Assembly (NCBI GenBank): GCA_025455205.1
Contig: JALOMZ010000126.1
Coordinates: 1 to 6,194 of the forward strand
Reading direction: 5' to 3'
DNA: 6,194 nucleotides
Source: Chitinophagaceae bacterium
GTDB taxonomy: Bacteria > Bacteroidota > Bacteroidia > Chitinophagales > Chitinophagaceae
Under the pieces are notes generated by a model that had not been told where the DNA came from, ran no database searches, and worked only from the letters and a program-made list of their open reading frames with translations. This document shows positions 1 to 6,194 of this stretch, in pieces; position 1 is the stretch's first letter, and every line of letters starts with the position of its first letter. The position numbers were made by a program, and so were the translations under genes.

Positions 1-794
1 AGGGAAATTCAATCAGCGGTTCCGGGCAGGCCATCTACACCGACCGACCGACCATCACCTATACGCCGCTGACCGGGCAGAAATTTTTGCGCGGACTCCT
101 GACACCGATTGAACCCAAGAATATTTTTTTCATGCTCCAGTCCGGTTATGCTGCGGACTTCGTGCTGGGTTTGACCGTCGAATCCTTGAATGGCGTACGT
201 AATCGTTCCGCCTCCGGCGGGGGTGGGGGGGAGGTGGAACCGGAATTCATCCGGGTGTTGCAATTGATGCGCGAGGTGCAGTTGGCTGGGGCCGTCGGGA
301 TGCGGTTGCAGGAAAGCAAGGAAACGGGCGCAACTGCCGTGATGTTTTTCCGACGCGAAAATTTGTCGCAGGAAATTATGGACAAGCTATCCGAAATCAG
401 GCGGCTGCTGAAAATACCGGAGGGCCAGCACCAATTTAAGCTGATCTATTCATCCGCAGCCGGCCGGGATGGCGAATTATCCGTGGGCAGCCGTTCCATG
501 CTGCAGATCATGCTGGCCTTCGCCTCCTACGTGGACGTGCCGGAATCGGACACGAAGGAAGGGCGCGCGGTTCCGTCATTACCATCCTCTGACAGAGACC
601 CGGTCAAGATCAAGTGCAGCAATGACAAACCGGCTGAGGCCTTTGCCGCCGTGTATTACCACAATCATTGGTTCTGGGTGGACGACCGCGACTGGCGGTC
701 GAAGCGTGCGTTATCGACCATCATGTTCTTGTTCACCATGATTGAAGGCACCGGTGACGAGCGATTGCCCATGGTCACCATTCCGGCCCAGTGA
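1..794 (+). CDS. Uncharacterised protein, probable outer-membrane lipoprotein family (5' end outside window)
   Basis: The reading frame is open from the left edge (first full codon at position 3), so the 263 visible residues are the C-terminal part and any signal peptide or lipobox lies upstream. The visible part starts near GNSISGSGQAIYTDRP and continues through TDRPTITYTPLTG, an IEPKNIFFMLQSGYAADF segment, LTVESLNGVRNRS, a glycine-rich loop (five Gly in a row), and a helical stretch around PEFIRVLQLMREVQ. It ends in VTIPAQ just before the TGA at 792-794. I recall this set of motifs from proteins usually annotated as hypothetical proteins or lipoproteins, often in Gram-negative bacteria; the ending looks like the natural C-terminus. 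No catalytic motif is visible and no function can be assigned. A TTG at 87 could be mistaken for the start, but homology-like sequence extends upstream of it. The gene does not fit functionally with the sulfatases downstream. Confidence 0.75.
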   Translation, partial: GNSISGSGQAIYTDRPTITYTPLTGQKFLRGLLTPIEPKNIFFMLQSGYAADFVLGLTVESLNGVRNRSASGGGGGEVEPEFIRVLQLMREVQLAGAVGMRLQESKETGATAVMFFRRENLSQEIMDKLSEIRRLLKIPEGQHQFKLIYSSAAGRDGELSVGSRSMLQIMLAFASYVDVPESDTKEGRAVPSLPSSDRDPVKIKCSNDKPAEAFAAVYYHNHWFWVDDRDWRSKRALSTIMFLFTMIEGTGDERLPMVTIPAQ

Positions 795-863
795 ACCCGA
801 CGAACGCCCATCGTTTATAGAACGAGAGCGGGGTATACGGGGTCCACTGATGCCGAAAGCAGA
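795..863. other. Junction between two unrelated gene fragments
   Basis: This 69-base stretch lies between the natural stop of the upstream gene and the first recognisable sulfatase residues. It is open in the same frame as both neighbours, but its translation (starting TRRTPIVYRTRAG) is not clearly recognisable as either family. No insertion-sequence ends, inverted repeats, tRNA or target-site duplication were seen. The breakpoint that removed the start of the sulfatase must lie here or just inside 864. Confidence 0.5.
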
Positions 864-1154
864 ATGCGCAATGAAGAATGGAAACTGGTGTTTGCTGCAA
901 GGTCTCAAACCTACCTGAAGAACAAACCTGGCATGGATGGATGGCCGGGTGCGTATGCTGATACGATTGTTCCTAAGGCGCTGTACAATCTTCGGTACGA
1001 TCCGGGGGAAAGCCGCGATTTGCAGGATCGGTTTCCGGAGGTGGTGCAGACCCTGGAAGCCATAGCGGCACAGTATCGTACTGCGTTAGGGGATGATATT
1101 CAAAAAGTACAGGGAACGGAGGTGCGGCCGGCAGCGTTGGTTAAAAAGCAGTAA
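864..1154 (+). pseudogene. C-terminal remnant of an arylsulfatase-type sulfatase
   Basis: The 96 residues match the end of a type I sulfatase of the arylsulfatase A / N-acetylgalactosamine-6-sulfatase kind. They show the strand RNEEWKLVF (residues 2-10), which normally follows an A-(I/V)-R. Next come a KPGMDGWPGAY insert (21-31) and the characteristic ALYNLRYDPGESRDL block (39-53). A helix and a GDDIQKVQGTEVRP tail of the GDxLtxxxGxxxRP type finish the chain. Family members are roughly 450-500 residues, so about four fifths are absent, including the C-x-P-S-R formylglycine site and all metal ligands. It cannot be an active sulfatase. The ATG at 864 has no evident ribosome-binding site and is probably just an internal Met. 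It lies 53 bases upstream of the first intact sulfatase on the same strand, so the original gene probably belonged to the same cluster. It may be a true pseudogene or an intact gene cut by an assembly join. Confidence 0.75.
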
Positions 1155-1207
1155 ATATATCTACGCCGGTAAACAGAGGGAAAAAACACATTAAGAAAAC
1201 GTCTGAA

Positions 1208-2737
1208 ATGTCTTTGAGTAAATGGATGCTGTTGCTGGGTTTGCTGGCAATGAATCTGGGGAGTAAAGCACAATCATCTTTGCCCAATATCGTGATCATA
1301 TACACAGACGACCTGGGTTATGGCGATGTGGGAGTGTATGGCAATACCAGCATTGCTACTCCGCAAATGGATGCACTGGCCAAAAAGGGTTTGCGCTTTA
1401 CCAATGCCTACACTACGGCGGCTACCTGTACCCCTTCACGATACAGCCTGCTTACAGGTCGCTATGCCTGGCGGCAGCAGGGCACGGGGGTGGCTCGGGG
1501 TAACGCCGGCCTCATTATAGACACCAGCATGCAAACCCTGCCGGAAATGCTGCAGTCGGCCGGGTATTATACCAGCATGATGGGTAAGTGGCATCTGGGC
1601 CTGGGCGGCACCGAAGGGCCCGACTGGAATGGCATCATTCAGCCCGGCGTGCTGGAGTCAGGCTTTCATGAGGCGTTCTTCATGCCCAGCACCAACGATC
1701 GGGTGCCTACGGTATTCATAGAAAACAACCTGGTGGTAAAGTTGGATCCTGCAGACCCCATACAGGTAAGTTATTCGGGCAAGGTGGGCAATGACCCTAC
1801 AGGCAAAGACAATCCGGAATTGCTGCAGATGCATCCCTCGCATGGCCACAACCAGACCATTGTGAATGGTATCAGCCGCATTGGCTTTATGGCAGGAGGC
1901 AATGCCGCCCGCTGGCGCGACCAGGATATTGCCGATACCCTCACGGCGCGTGCGCGTGCCTTTATCAAACGCAACAGGGATAAACCCTTTTTTCTGTACT
2001 TCAACCCGCACGATGTGCATGCACCCCGCACACCGCACGAGCGTTTTGTGGGCAAGAGCGGTCATGGGCTGCGGGGTGATGCCTTGCTGGAACTAGACTG
2101 GACCGTGGGTGAAATTGTGCGCGCCATTGATGAGGCGGGTATTGCCGGGCAAACGCTCGTCATCCTGTCAAGCGACAACGGCCCCGTGGTGGATGATGGA
2201 TACCATGACAGTTCGGTGGAACAACTGGGCCAGCATACGCCCTGGGGAAAACTGCGGGGCGGTAAGTACAGTATTTTTGAGGCAGGCACCCGGGTGCCCT
2301 TTGTGGCGGCCTGGCCCGGGAGAGTATCTGCGGGTGTAAGTGATGCTTTGTTCAGCCAGGTAGACCTGTTTGCCAGCCTGGCTGCGCTGGCAAAGGGGAA
2401 TATACTGCCCGGCCAGGCCATCGACAGCCGCAATGCCCTTCCGGCCCTGTTGGGCAAGGATTCGCAGGGTCGGTCACATGTTGTAATTAATGCCTACACT
2501 TCTGCCATCCGGCAGGGAAAATGGAAATACATCCATCCTGCCAGTGGTGCAGCCCGTATTAAGGAGGTGAATATTGAAACTGGTGTGCATCCGGAACCCC
2601 AACTCTATGATCTCGAAAGCGATCCCGGCGAACGGGAAAACCTGGCCGGCCGGTATCCCGAAAAGGTGAAGGAACTGGCCGGGCGGCTGGCCGCCATCAG
2701 AGAAGGCCTGTTTGATGCCACCCCCAAAAAACCATGA
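1208..2737 (+). CDS. Secreted type I sulfatase (arylsulfatase family S1)
   Basis: Hydrolyses sulfate esters using a formylglycine made from Cys74 in the signature C74-T-P-S-R78, within TCTPSRYSLLTGRY. The 509-residue length is normal. Residues 1-21 form a signal peptide (K5, hydrophobic core 6-15, likely cleavage S-K-A|Q), so the enzyme acts in the periplasm or outside. Visible active-site elements are D34-D35 (calcium ligands, in TDDLGYGD), R78, K127 and H129 (GKWHLG), H268 (NPHDVHAPR), D323-N324 (SSDNGP) and K353 (LRGGKYS). Between 135 and 240 lies a subfamily insert with HPSHGHNQTIVNGISRIGF, probably shaping substrate choice. The C-terminal subdomain carries the usual LYDLESDPGERENL block near 466-479. 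The start is the first ATG giving a complete signal peptide; the upstream sequence is A-rich without a clear Shine-Dalgarno, as is common in Bacteroidota. It follows the sulfatase remnant by 53 bases and is tightly linked to the next sulfatase. The substrate cannot be told; maturation needs anSME or FGE from elsewhere. Confidence 0.95.
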   Translation: MSLSKWMLLLGLLAMNLGSKAQSSLPNIVIIYTDDLGYGDVGVYGNTSIATPQMDALAKKGLRFTNAYTTAATCTPSRYSLLTGRYAWRQQGTGVARGNAGLIIDTSMQTLPEMLQSAGYYTSMMGKWHLGLGGTEGPDWNGIIQPGVLESGFHEAFFMPSTNDRVPTVFIENNLVVKLDPADPIQVSYSGKVGNDPTGKDNPELLQMHPSHGHNQTIVNGISRIGFMAGGNAARWRDQDIADTLTARARAFIKRNRDKPFFLYFNPHDVHAPRTPHERFVGKSGHGLRGDALLELDWTVGEIVRAIDEAGIAGQTLVILSSDNGPVVDDGYHDSSVEQLGQHTPWGKLRGGKYSIFEAGTRVPFVAAWPGRVSAGVSDALFSQVDLFASLAALAKGNILPGQAIDSRNALPALLGKDSQGRSHVVINAYTSAIRQGKWKYIHPASGAARIKEVNIETGVHPEPQLYDLESDPGERENLAGRYPEKVKELAGRLAAIREGLFDATPKKP

Positions 2738-2738
2738 C

Positions 2739-4193
2739 ATGAAAAATGGCAATTTCCCGTGGCGGATATTCATTGCACTACTTTGTATTGCAGTCGGTAA
2801 CCTATATGTATCGGCACAGCCCATCCGGAATATCCTGATCCTATACAGCGACGACCAATCCTATAATACCATTGCGGCCTGGGGTAATAATGTTATCCGT
2901 ACGCCGCATCTCGACAGGCTGTCGAAGGAGGGGCTCAGCTTCCGCCAGGCACATGTGATGGGCGGGCACCAGGGAGCAGTATGCGTGCCAAGCCGGGCCA
3001 TGCTGCTTACCGGCCGGTATGTAAACCGGCTGCCCAAAGACGGCGCGGTGATACCCGACAGCCTTGTAAGTCTGCCTGAAGTGCTGCGGGCAAAGGGGTA
3101 TACCACGTTTCACACGGGCAAATGGCATAGTGATAAGGCCTCGCATCACCGTATGTTCAGTGCCGGTGACCGTATCTTTTTCGGCGGTATGCATTTTGAG
3201 AAGGATGGCGGACAATTTCATCCCACCGTGTACCACTATGATCCTGCCGGTGAGTATCCGCGCAGCGCTGCCTGGCAGAGCGATACCTTCAGTACCCAGC
3301 TGTATGCCGATGCTGCCATAGCATTCCTCCAAAGCCGGGAAGCCCGGGAGCGCCCTTTTTTCTGCTACGTAGCCTTTACCTCACCCCATGATCCGCGTAC
3401 ACCGCCACCGGCATTTGCCAATGCCTACAAGGCAGCGGATATGCCCCTGCCGCCCAATTTTATGCCACAGCATCCTTTTGATAACGGCGATCTCAGGGTG
3501 CGCGACGAAATGCTATTGCCCCATCCGCGTAATCCTGATTCCGTTAAAAGGGAAATTGCGGCTTACTATGCCATGGTGAGTGAGATGGATGCCCAGGTAG
3601 GCCGCATCCTGCAGGCGCTTGAGGGTGCTGGCCTTCGCGATAATACCCTCATTGTATTTGCCGGCGACAATGGCCTGGCAGTGGGGCAGCACGGATTGCT
3701 GGGCAAACAAAGTTTGTATGAACACAGCAGCCGGGTGCCCCTGATCATAGCCGGTCCGGGCATTCCTGCCAATACCTCCACCCAGGCCTTCACCTACCTC
3801 AGCGACATAACCCCTACCGTGTACGAACTGTTGGCTGTGGCGGCACCCGCCACCGTTGAAGGGCGCAGCCTGGTACCGTTGATCCGCAACCAACAGGCCA
3901 CTGTGCGGCCCAACATGTACAATGTGTACGGACACTGGAGCCGCAGCGTGAAAACACCCGATGGATTCAAACTCATTGTATACAATGTCAATGGGGTGGC
4001 CACCACCCAGCTGTTCAATCTGAAAAAGGACCCCTGGGAAATCCTGAACCTGGCTGCAGACCCATCATACAGCGACCGGGTAAAGGAGATGCGCCAGCTG
4101 CTGAAAAAGGAAATGCTGCAGGCCGGAGATGACCTGGATATTGACCTCCCCGATTGGGGAAGAAAGCCCGGCCAAAGGGCTTCAGGAAGCTGA
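2739..4193 (+). CDS. Secreted type I sulfatase, second subfamily (choline-sulfatase / iduronate-sulfatase-like)
   Basis: A 484-residue sulfatase distinct from its upstream neighbour. Residues 1-26 are a signal peptide with cleavage near V-S-A|Q. D38-D39 (YSDDQSYN) are the calcium-binding pair; C82-V-P-S-R86 is the formylglycine signature; K128 and H130 lie in TGKWHS, H217 in SPHDPRTP, D310-N311 in AGDNG, and H318/K323 in GQHGLLGKQS. The GQHGLLGK...EHSSRVPLI arrangement resembles choline-sulfatase and iduronate-2-sulfatase-like enzymes, not arylsulfatase A. The exact substrate is unknown. The C-terminus has the usual LFNLKKDPWEILNL block. The ATG at 2739 is chosen because it lies one base after the upstream TGA (2735-2737) and gives a compact signal peptide. 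An in-frame ATG at 2715, overlapping the previous gene and preceded by AGAAGG at 2701-2706, is a possible alternative that adds eight residues. The spacing indicates co-transcription and probably translational coupling with the first sulfatase. Confidence 0.93.
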   Translation: MKNGNFPWRIFIALLCIAVGNLYVSAQPIRNILILYSDDQSYNTIAAWGNNVIRTPHLDRLSKEGLSFRQAHVMGGHQGAVCVPSRAMLLTGRYVNRLPKDGAVIPDSLVSLPEVLRAKGYTTFHTGKWHSDKASHHRMFSAGDRIFFGGMHFEKDGGQFHPTVYHYDPAGEYPRSAAWQSDTFSTQLYADAAIAFLQSREARERPFFCYVAFTSPHDPRTPPPAFANAYKAADMPLPPNFMPQHPFDNGDLRVRDEMLLPHPRNPDSVKREIAAYYAMVSEMDAQVGRILQALEGAGLRDNTLIVFAGDNGLAVGQHGLLGKQSLYEHSSRVPLIIAGPGIPANTSTQAFTYLSDITPTVYELLAVAAPATVEGRSLVPLIRNQQATVRPNMYNVYGHWSRSVKTPDGFKLIVYNVNGVATTQLFNLKKDPWEILNLAADPSYSDRVKEMRQLLKKEMLQAGDDLDIDLPDWGRKPGQRASGS

Positions 4194-4356
4194 ATTCATT
4201 ATATAAATGGAGACAGATGTGTAAGTCTGCCGGATGTGCAACCATCATGCAGTGGTATGGCCATGAAGATGATGCATAGTCGGGAGGATGCAACGTGTAT
4301 GGCCTATACGTGTTACCTGCAAATAAGCATTACATTTAACCAGCAAACTGAAATAC
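4194..4356. other. Intergenic region between sulfatase operon and membrane-protein gene
   Basis: No gene or RNA is recognised in these 163 bases. GTATGGCC occurs twice (4255-4262 and 4297-4304). The second copy sits in a small hairpin (arms 4294-4299 and 4305-4310, one G-U pair, five-base loop) without a T tract. The segment before the next start is A/T-rich and probably contains its promoter, but no convincing Bacteroidota promoter pair can be placed. No strong terminator for the sulfatases is seen. Confidence 0.4.
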
Positions 4357-4716
4357 ATGAAGCTGATTGTTGCCCGCATTCTGATCAGTGCGGTTGTTAT
4401 TCTTTTCCTGGGCTGGCTGCTGCCGGGTGTGGAGGTAGCCAGCAGCTGGAAGGCGGTGGTGGCTGCCCTGGTGCTGTCGCTGATCAATGCCTTTATCCGC
4501 CCCGTTCTGCTCTTGCTCACCCTGCCGGTGACCGTGGTAACACTGGGCCTCTTTCTCTTTGTGCTCAACGCCCTGATGGTGCTGCTGGCATCCAAATGGG
4601 TGGAGGGATTCCAGGTAGACGGTTTTTGGTGGGCGCTGGTGTTCAGTTTCCTGCTGTCTATTCTCAACAGCTGGCTGCAGGGGTGGCTGCTGGCGGGTCA
4701 TGAGGAGAAGGACTGA
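4357..4716 (+). CDS. Small four-helix membrane protein, phage holin 4_2 / YvlD family
   Basis: The 119-residue protein is almost entirely hydrophobic, with four predicted membrane helices at about 4-22, 32-54, 58-78 and 89-112. It matches the family pattern in which a conserved Asn, Arg and Pro (N44, R48, P49 in LINAFIRP) enter the second helix, followed by LPVTVVTLGLFLFVLNAL and a further Asn (N104, ILNSWLQ) in the last helix. The length is normal for the family. Members are called phage holin family protein by similarity only; most are chromosomal inner-membrane proteins of unknown role, and nothing phage-like is nearby. The ATG at 4357 begins directly at the first helix with the positive residues K2 and R7. 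It lies 163 bases after the sulfatases and 72 bases before the E1 gene, so it is probably a separate unit. Confidence 0.88.
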   Translation: MKLIVARILISAVVILFLGWLLPGVEVASSWKAVVAALVLSLINAFIRPVLLLLTLPVTVVTLGLFLFVLNALMVLLASKWVEGFQVDGFWWALVFSFLLSILNSWLQGWLLAGHEEKD

Positions 4717-4738
4717 TCATTCTCCTGCTTTCTGTTTT
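4703..4738 (+). terminator. Weak stem-loop with T-rich tail over the stop codon
   Basis: AGGAGAA (4703-4709) can pair perfectly with TTCTCCT (4720-4726) across a ten-base loop that contains the TGA at 4714-4716. A T-rich stretch ending in TTTT (4735-4738) follows. The stem is only 7 bp and the T run is interrupted, so this may be a weak intrinsic terminator for the membrane-protein gene or a chance pairing. Confidence 0.3.
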
Positions 4739-4788
4739 CCGGGGTTGGCCGTTTACGGGTAAATTGCGCACAAATAGCGCGTATTGCC

Positions 4789-6194
4789 ATGCTGTATGAT
4801 CGCAAGAACCTGGCCAACCAGGAACTCATCCATATTTACAAGCGGCTCTTGCTGCCCCGCATGATTGAAGAAAAAATGCTGGTGTTGCTGCGCCAGGGCC
4901 GCATTTCCAAATGGTTCAGCGGCATCGGGCAGGAAGCCATTGCCTGCGGCGTGGCCTATGCCATGCGCAACGACGAATGGATCATGCCCCTGCACCGCAA
5001 CCTGGGTGTATTTACCGGACGGGAAATGCCTTTGGAAAAGTTGTTCAAGCAATGGCAGGGCAACAAGGATGGTTACAGCAAAGGGCGGGAGCGCAGCTTT
5101 CACTTTGGCAGTGCCGAACACCACATCTGCGGCATGATCAGCCACCTGGGGCCGCAACTGGCGCTGGCCGATGGGGTGGCCCTGGCGCATAAGCTGCGCG
5201 GCGAAGAGAAAGTGGCGGTAGCTTTCAGCGGCGATGGCGGCACCAGCGAAGGAGATTTCCATGAGGCGCTCAATGTGGCAGCTGTATGGAACCTGCCTGT
5301 GATTTTTGTGGTGGAGAACAACGGCTATGGACTGAGCACGCCGGTGAATGAGCAGTTCCGTTGTGAACGCCTCAGCGATAAGGCCAAAGGCTATGGTATG
5401 GAGGGCGTTACCATCGACGGCAACAACATTCTCACGGTCATAGATACGCTGCAGGGCGTGCGCGAATACTGCATCAAAAACCAGAAACCTTACCTGGTGG
5501 AATGCATGACCTTCCGGATGCGCGGTCATGAAGAGGCCAGCGGCACCAAATATGTACCGGCCCATTTGTTTGACGAATGGAAGAAGCGTGACCCTGTTGA
5601 CAATTTTGAATTCTTCCTCACGCAGAGCGGGGTGTTGTCTGCAGCTGATGCAGCCGGTATCCGTGAAGAGACACGCAGCTACATAGAATCTGAACTGGCC
5701 CGCGCCTATGATGCCGCCGAAATGATGCCGGATGAGCAGGAAGAACTTCGTGATGTATATGCACCGGGCGTGGCATTCAGTGCCCCGGCTATGGCACCCG
5801 CCAGCCTTATTGCCGACTCTACTAACGCCCGCTTCATTGATGGCATTCGGGATGGTTTGTACCAAAGCATGCAGGTGCATGAAAACCTGGTGCTGATGGG
5901 GCAGGATATTGCGGAGTATGGTGGTGCATTCAAGATCACCGAAGGCTTTGTGGATCAGTTTGGCAAGGCGCGTGTGCGCAATACACCTTTGTGTGAGAGT
6001 GCCATAGTGGGTGCTGCCCTCGGGCTGTCGCTGGAGGGTTTCAAAAGCATGATGGAAATGCAGTTTGCCGATTTTGTAACGGTAGGCTTCAACCAGATCG
6101 TAAACAACCTGGCCAAGATACATTATCGCTGGGGACAGCCAGCCGATGTGGTGATTCGTATGCCCACCGGCGGTGGGGTGGGGGCCGGCCCTTT
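4789..6194 (+). CDS. 2-oxoacid dehydrogenase E1, alpha/beta fusion (3' end outside window)
   Basis: Thiamine-diphosphate-dependent E1 of a 2-oxoacid dehydrogenase complex, most likely branched-chain (2-oxoisovalerate) or pyruvate type. It decarboxylates the oxoacid and passes the acyl group to the E2 lipoyl arm in the cytoplasm. The 468 visible residues run off the right edge without a stop. The alpha domain (about 1-330) has SKWFSGIGQEA (40-50), PLHRNLG (67-73), the ThDP/Mg motif G148-D149-G150 through N177-N178, and the loop RMRGHEEASG (243-252). After a linker near 312-345, the beta domain begins (FIDGIRDGLYQSM; VLMGQDIAEYGG, 368-379). It includes TPLCE with the cofactor-activating Glu at 403 and MQFADF (424-429). 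In many bacteria these domains are two proteins; a single chain of roughly 650-700 residues is typical of Bacteroidota, so about a third is missing. ATG 4789 is the only ATG in frame after the stop at 4714-4716 and before conserved sequence; no Shine-Dalgarno is visible. The E2 and E3 genes are not in the window. Confidence 0.93.
   Translation, partial: MLYDRKNLANQELIHIYKRLLLPRMIEEKMLVLLRQGRISKWFSGIGQEAIACGVAYAMRNDEWIMPLHRNLGVFTGREMPLEKLFKQWQGNKDGYSKGRERSFHFGSAEHHICGMISHLGPQLALADGVALAHKLRGEEKVAVAFSGDGGTSEGDFHEALNVAAVWNLPVIFVVENNGYGLSTPVNEQFRCERLSDKAKGYGMEGVTIDGNNILTVIDTLQGVREYCIKNQKPYLVECMTFRMRGHEEASGTKYVPAHLFDEWKKRDPVDNFEFFLTQSGVLSAADAAGIREETRSYIESELARAYDAAEMMPDEQEELRDVYAPGVAFSAPAMAPASLIADSTNARFIDGIRDGLYQSMQVHENLVLMGQDIAEYGGAFKITEGFVDQFGKARVRNTPLCESAIVGAALGLSLEGFKSMMEMQFADFVTVGFNQIVNNLAKIHYRWGQPADVVIRMPTGGGVGAGP

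Noticed and set aside
1155..1207. Possible promoter in the A-rich gap before the first intact sulfatase
   Set aside because: Only 53 bases, with no recognisable -33/-7 pair; the gene may be read from an upstream promoter that was lost or lies outside the window.
4310..4340. TACATTTA (4331-4338) as a Bacteroidota -7 promoter element (TAnnTTTG) for the membrane-protein gene
   Set aside because: One mismatch in the -7 element, and no TTG/TTTG at the expected distance upstream, so it is not distinguishable from chance.
4236..4703. Open frame of 155 codons overlapping the holin-like gene in another frame
   Set aside because: Composition is Gly/Ala/Cys-rich with no domain, and the 4357-4716 frame has clear membrane helices and family motifs.
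4357..4716. Prophage or lysis cassette suggested by the name 'phage holin family'
   Set aside because: No endolysin, integrase or structural phage gene is nearby. This family is widespread as chromosomal membrane proteins.
4753..6123. Long open frame on the - strand (456 codons) opposite the E1 gene
   Set aside because: The + strand here encodes an unmistakable E1 alpha/beta protein with all key motifs. The antisense translation has no recognisable domain and arises from the codon bias of the real gene.

Overview
The window reads as a piece of a Bacteroidota genome, possibly of the Chitinophagaceae type. Three signs support this from about position 860 rightwards: secreted sulfatases whose signal peptides end in an A-Q cleavage context, starts with little or no Shine-Dalgarno sequence, and a 2-oxoacid dehydrogenase E1 with alpha and beta parts in one chain. 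Base composition looks moderately GC-rich by eye. All supported genes lie on the + strand. Species-level identity cannot be read from the sequence.

Layout. Positions 1-794 hold the 3' part of an uncharacterised protein that I recall from proteins often labelled hypothetical or outer-membrane lipoprotein. Positions 795-863 are a junction with no recognisable content. Positions 864-1154 hold only the C-terminal tail of a sulfatase whose catalytic part is missing. Two complete, exported type I sulfatases of different subfamilies follow (1208-2737 and 2739-4193), separated by a single base. After a 163-base gap comes a small four-helix membrane protein of the phage holin 4_2/YvlD type (4357-4716), with a weak stem-loop over its stop codon. 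From 4789 to the right edge runs a thiamine-diphosphate E1 alpha/beta fusion, cut off by the window end.

How they work together. The two intact sulfatases and the sulfatase remnant form a desulfation cluster, probably removing sulfate esters from a host or algal glycan in the periplasm or outside the cell. They need a formylglycine-generating enzyme (anSME or FGE) encoded elsewhere. No SusC/SusD pair, glycoside hydrolase or sulfatase-maturing enzyme is in the window, so the substrate is not shown. The membrane protein and the E1 enzyme look like unrelated housekeeping genes.

The point most worth checking is the 795-863 junction. A gene with a natural C-terminus abuts a sulfatase that lacks about four fifths of its length. 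This is either a real deletion/rearrangement or a join between two unrelated sequences during assembly. I see no convincing evidence of a new biological system here.
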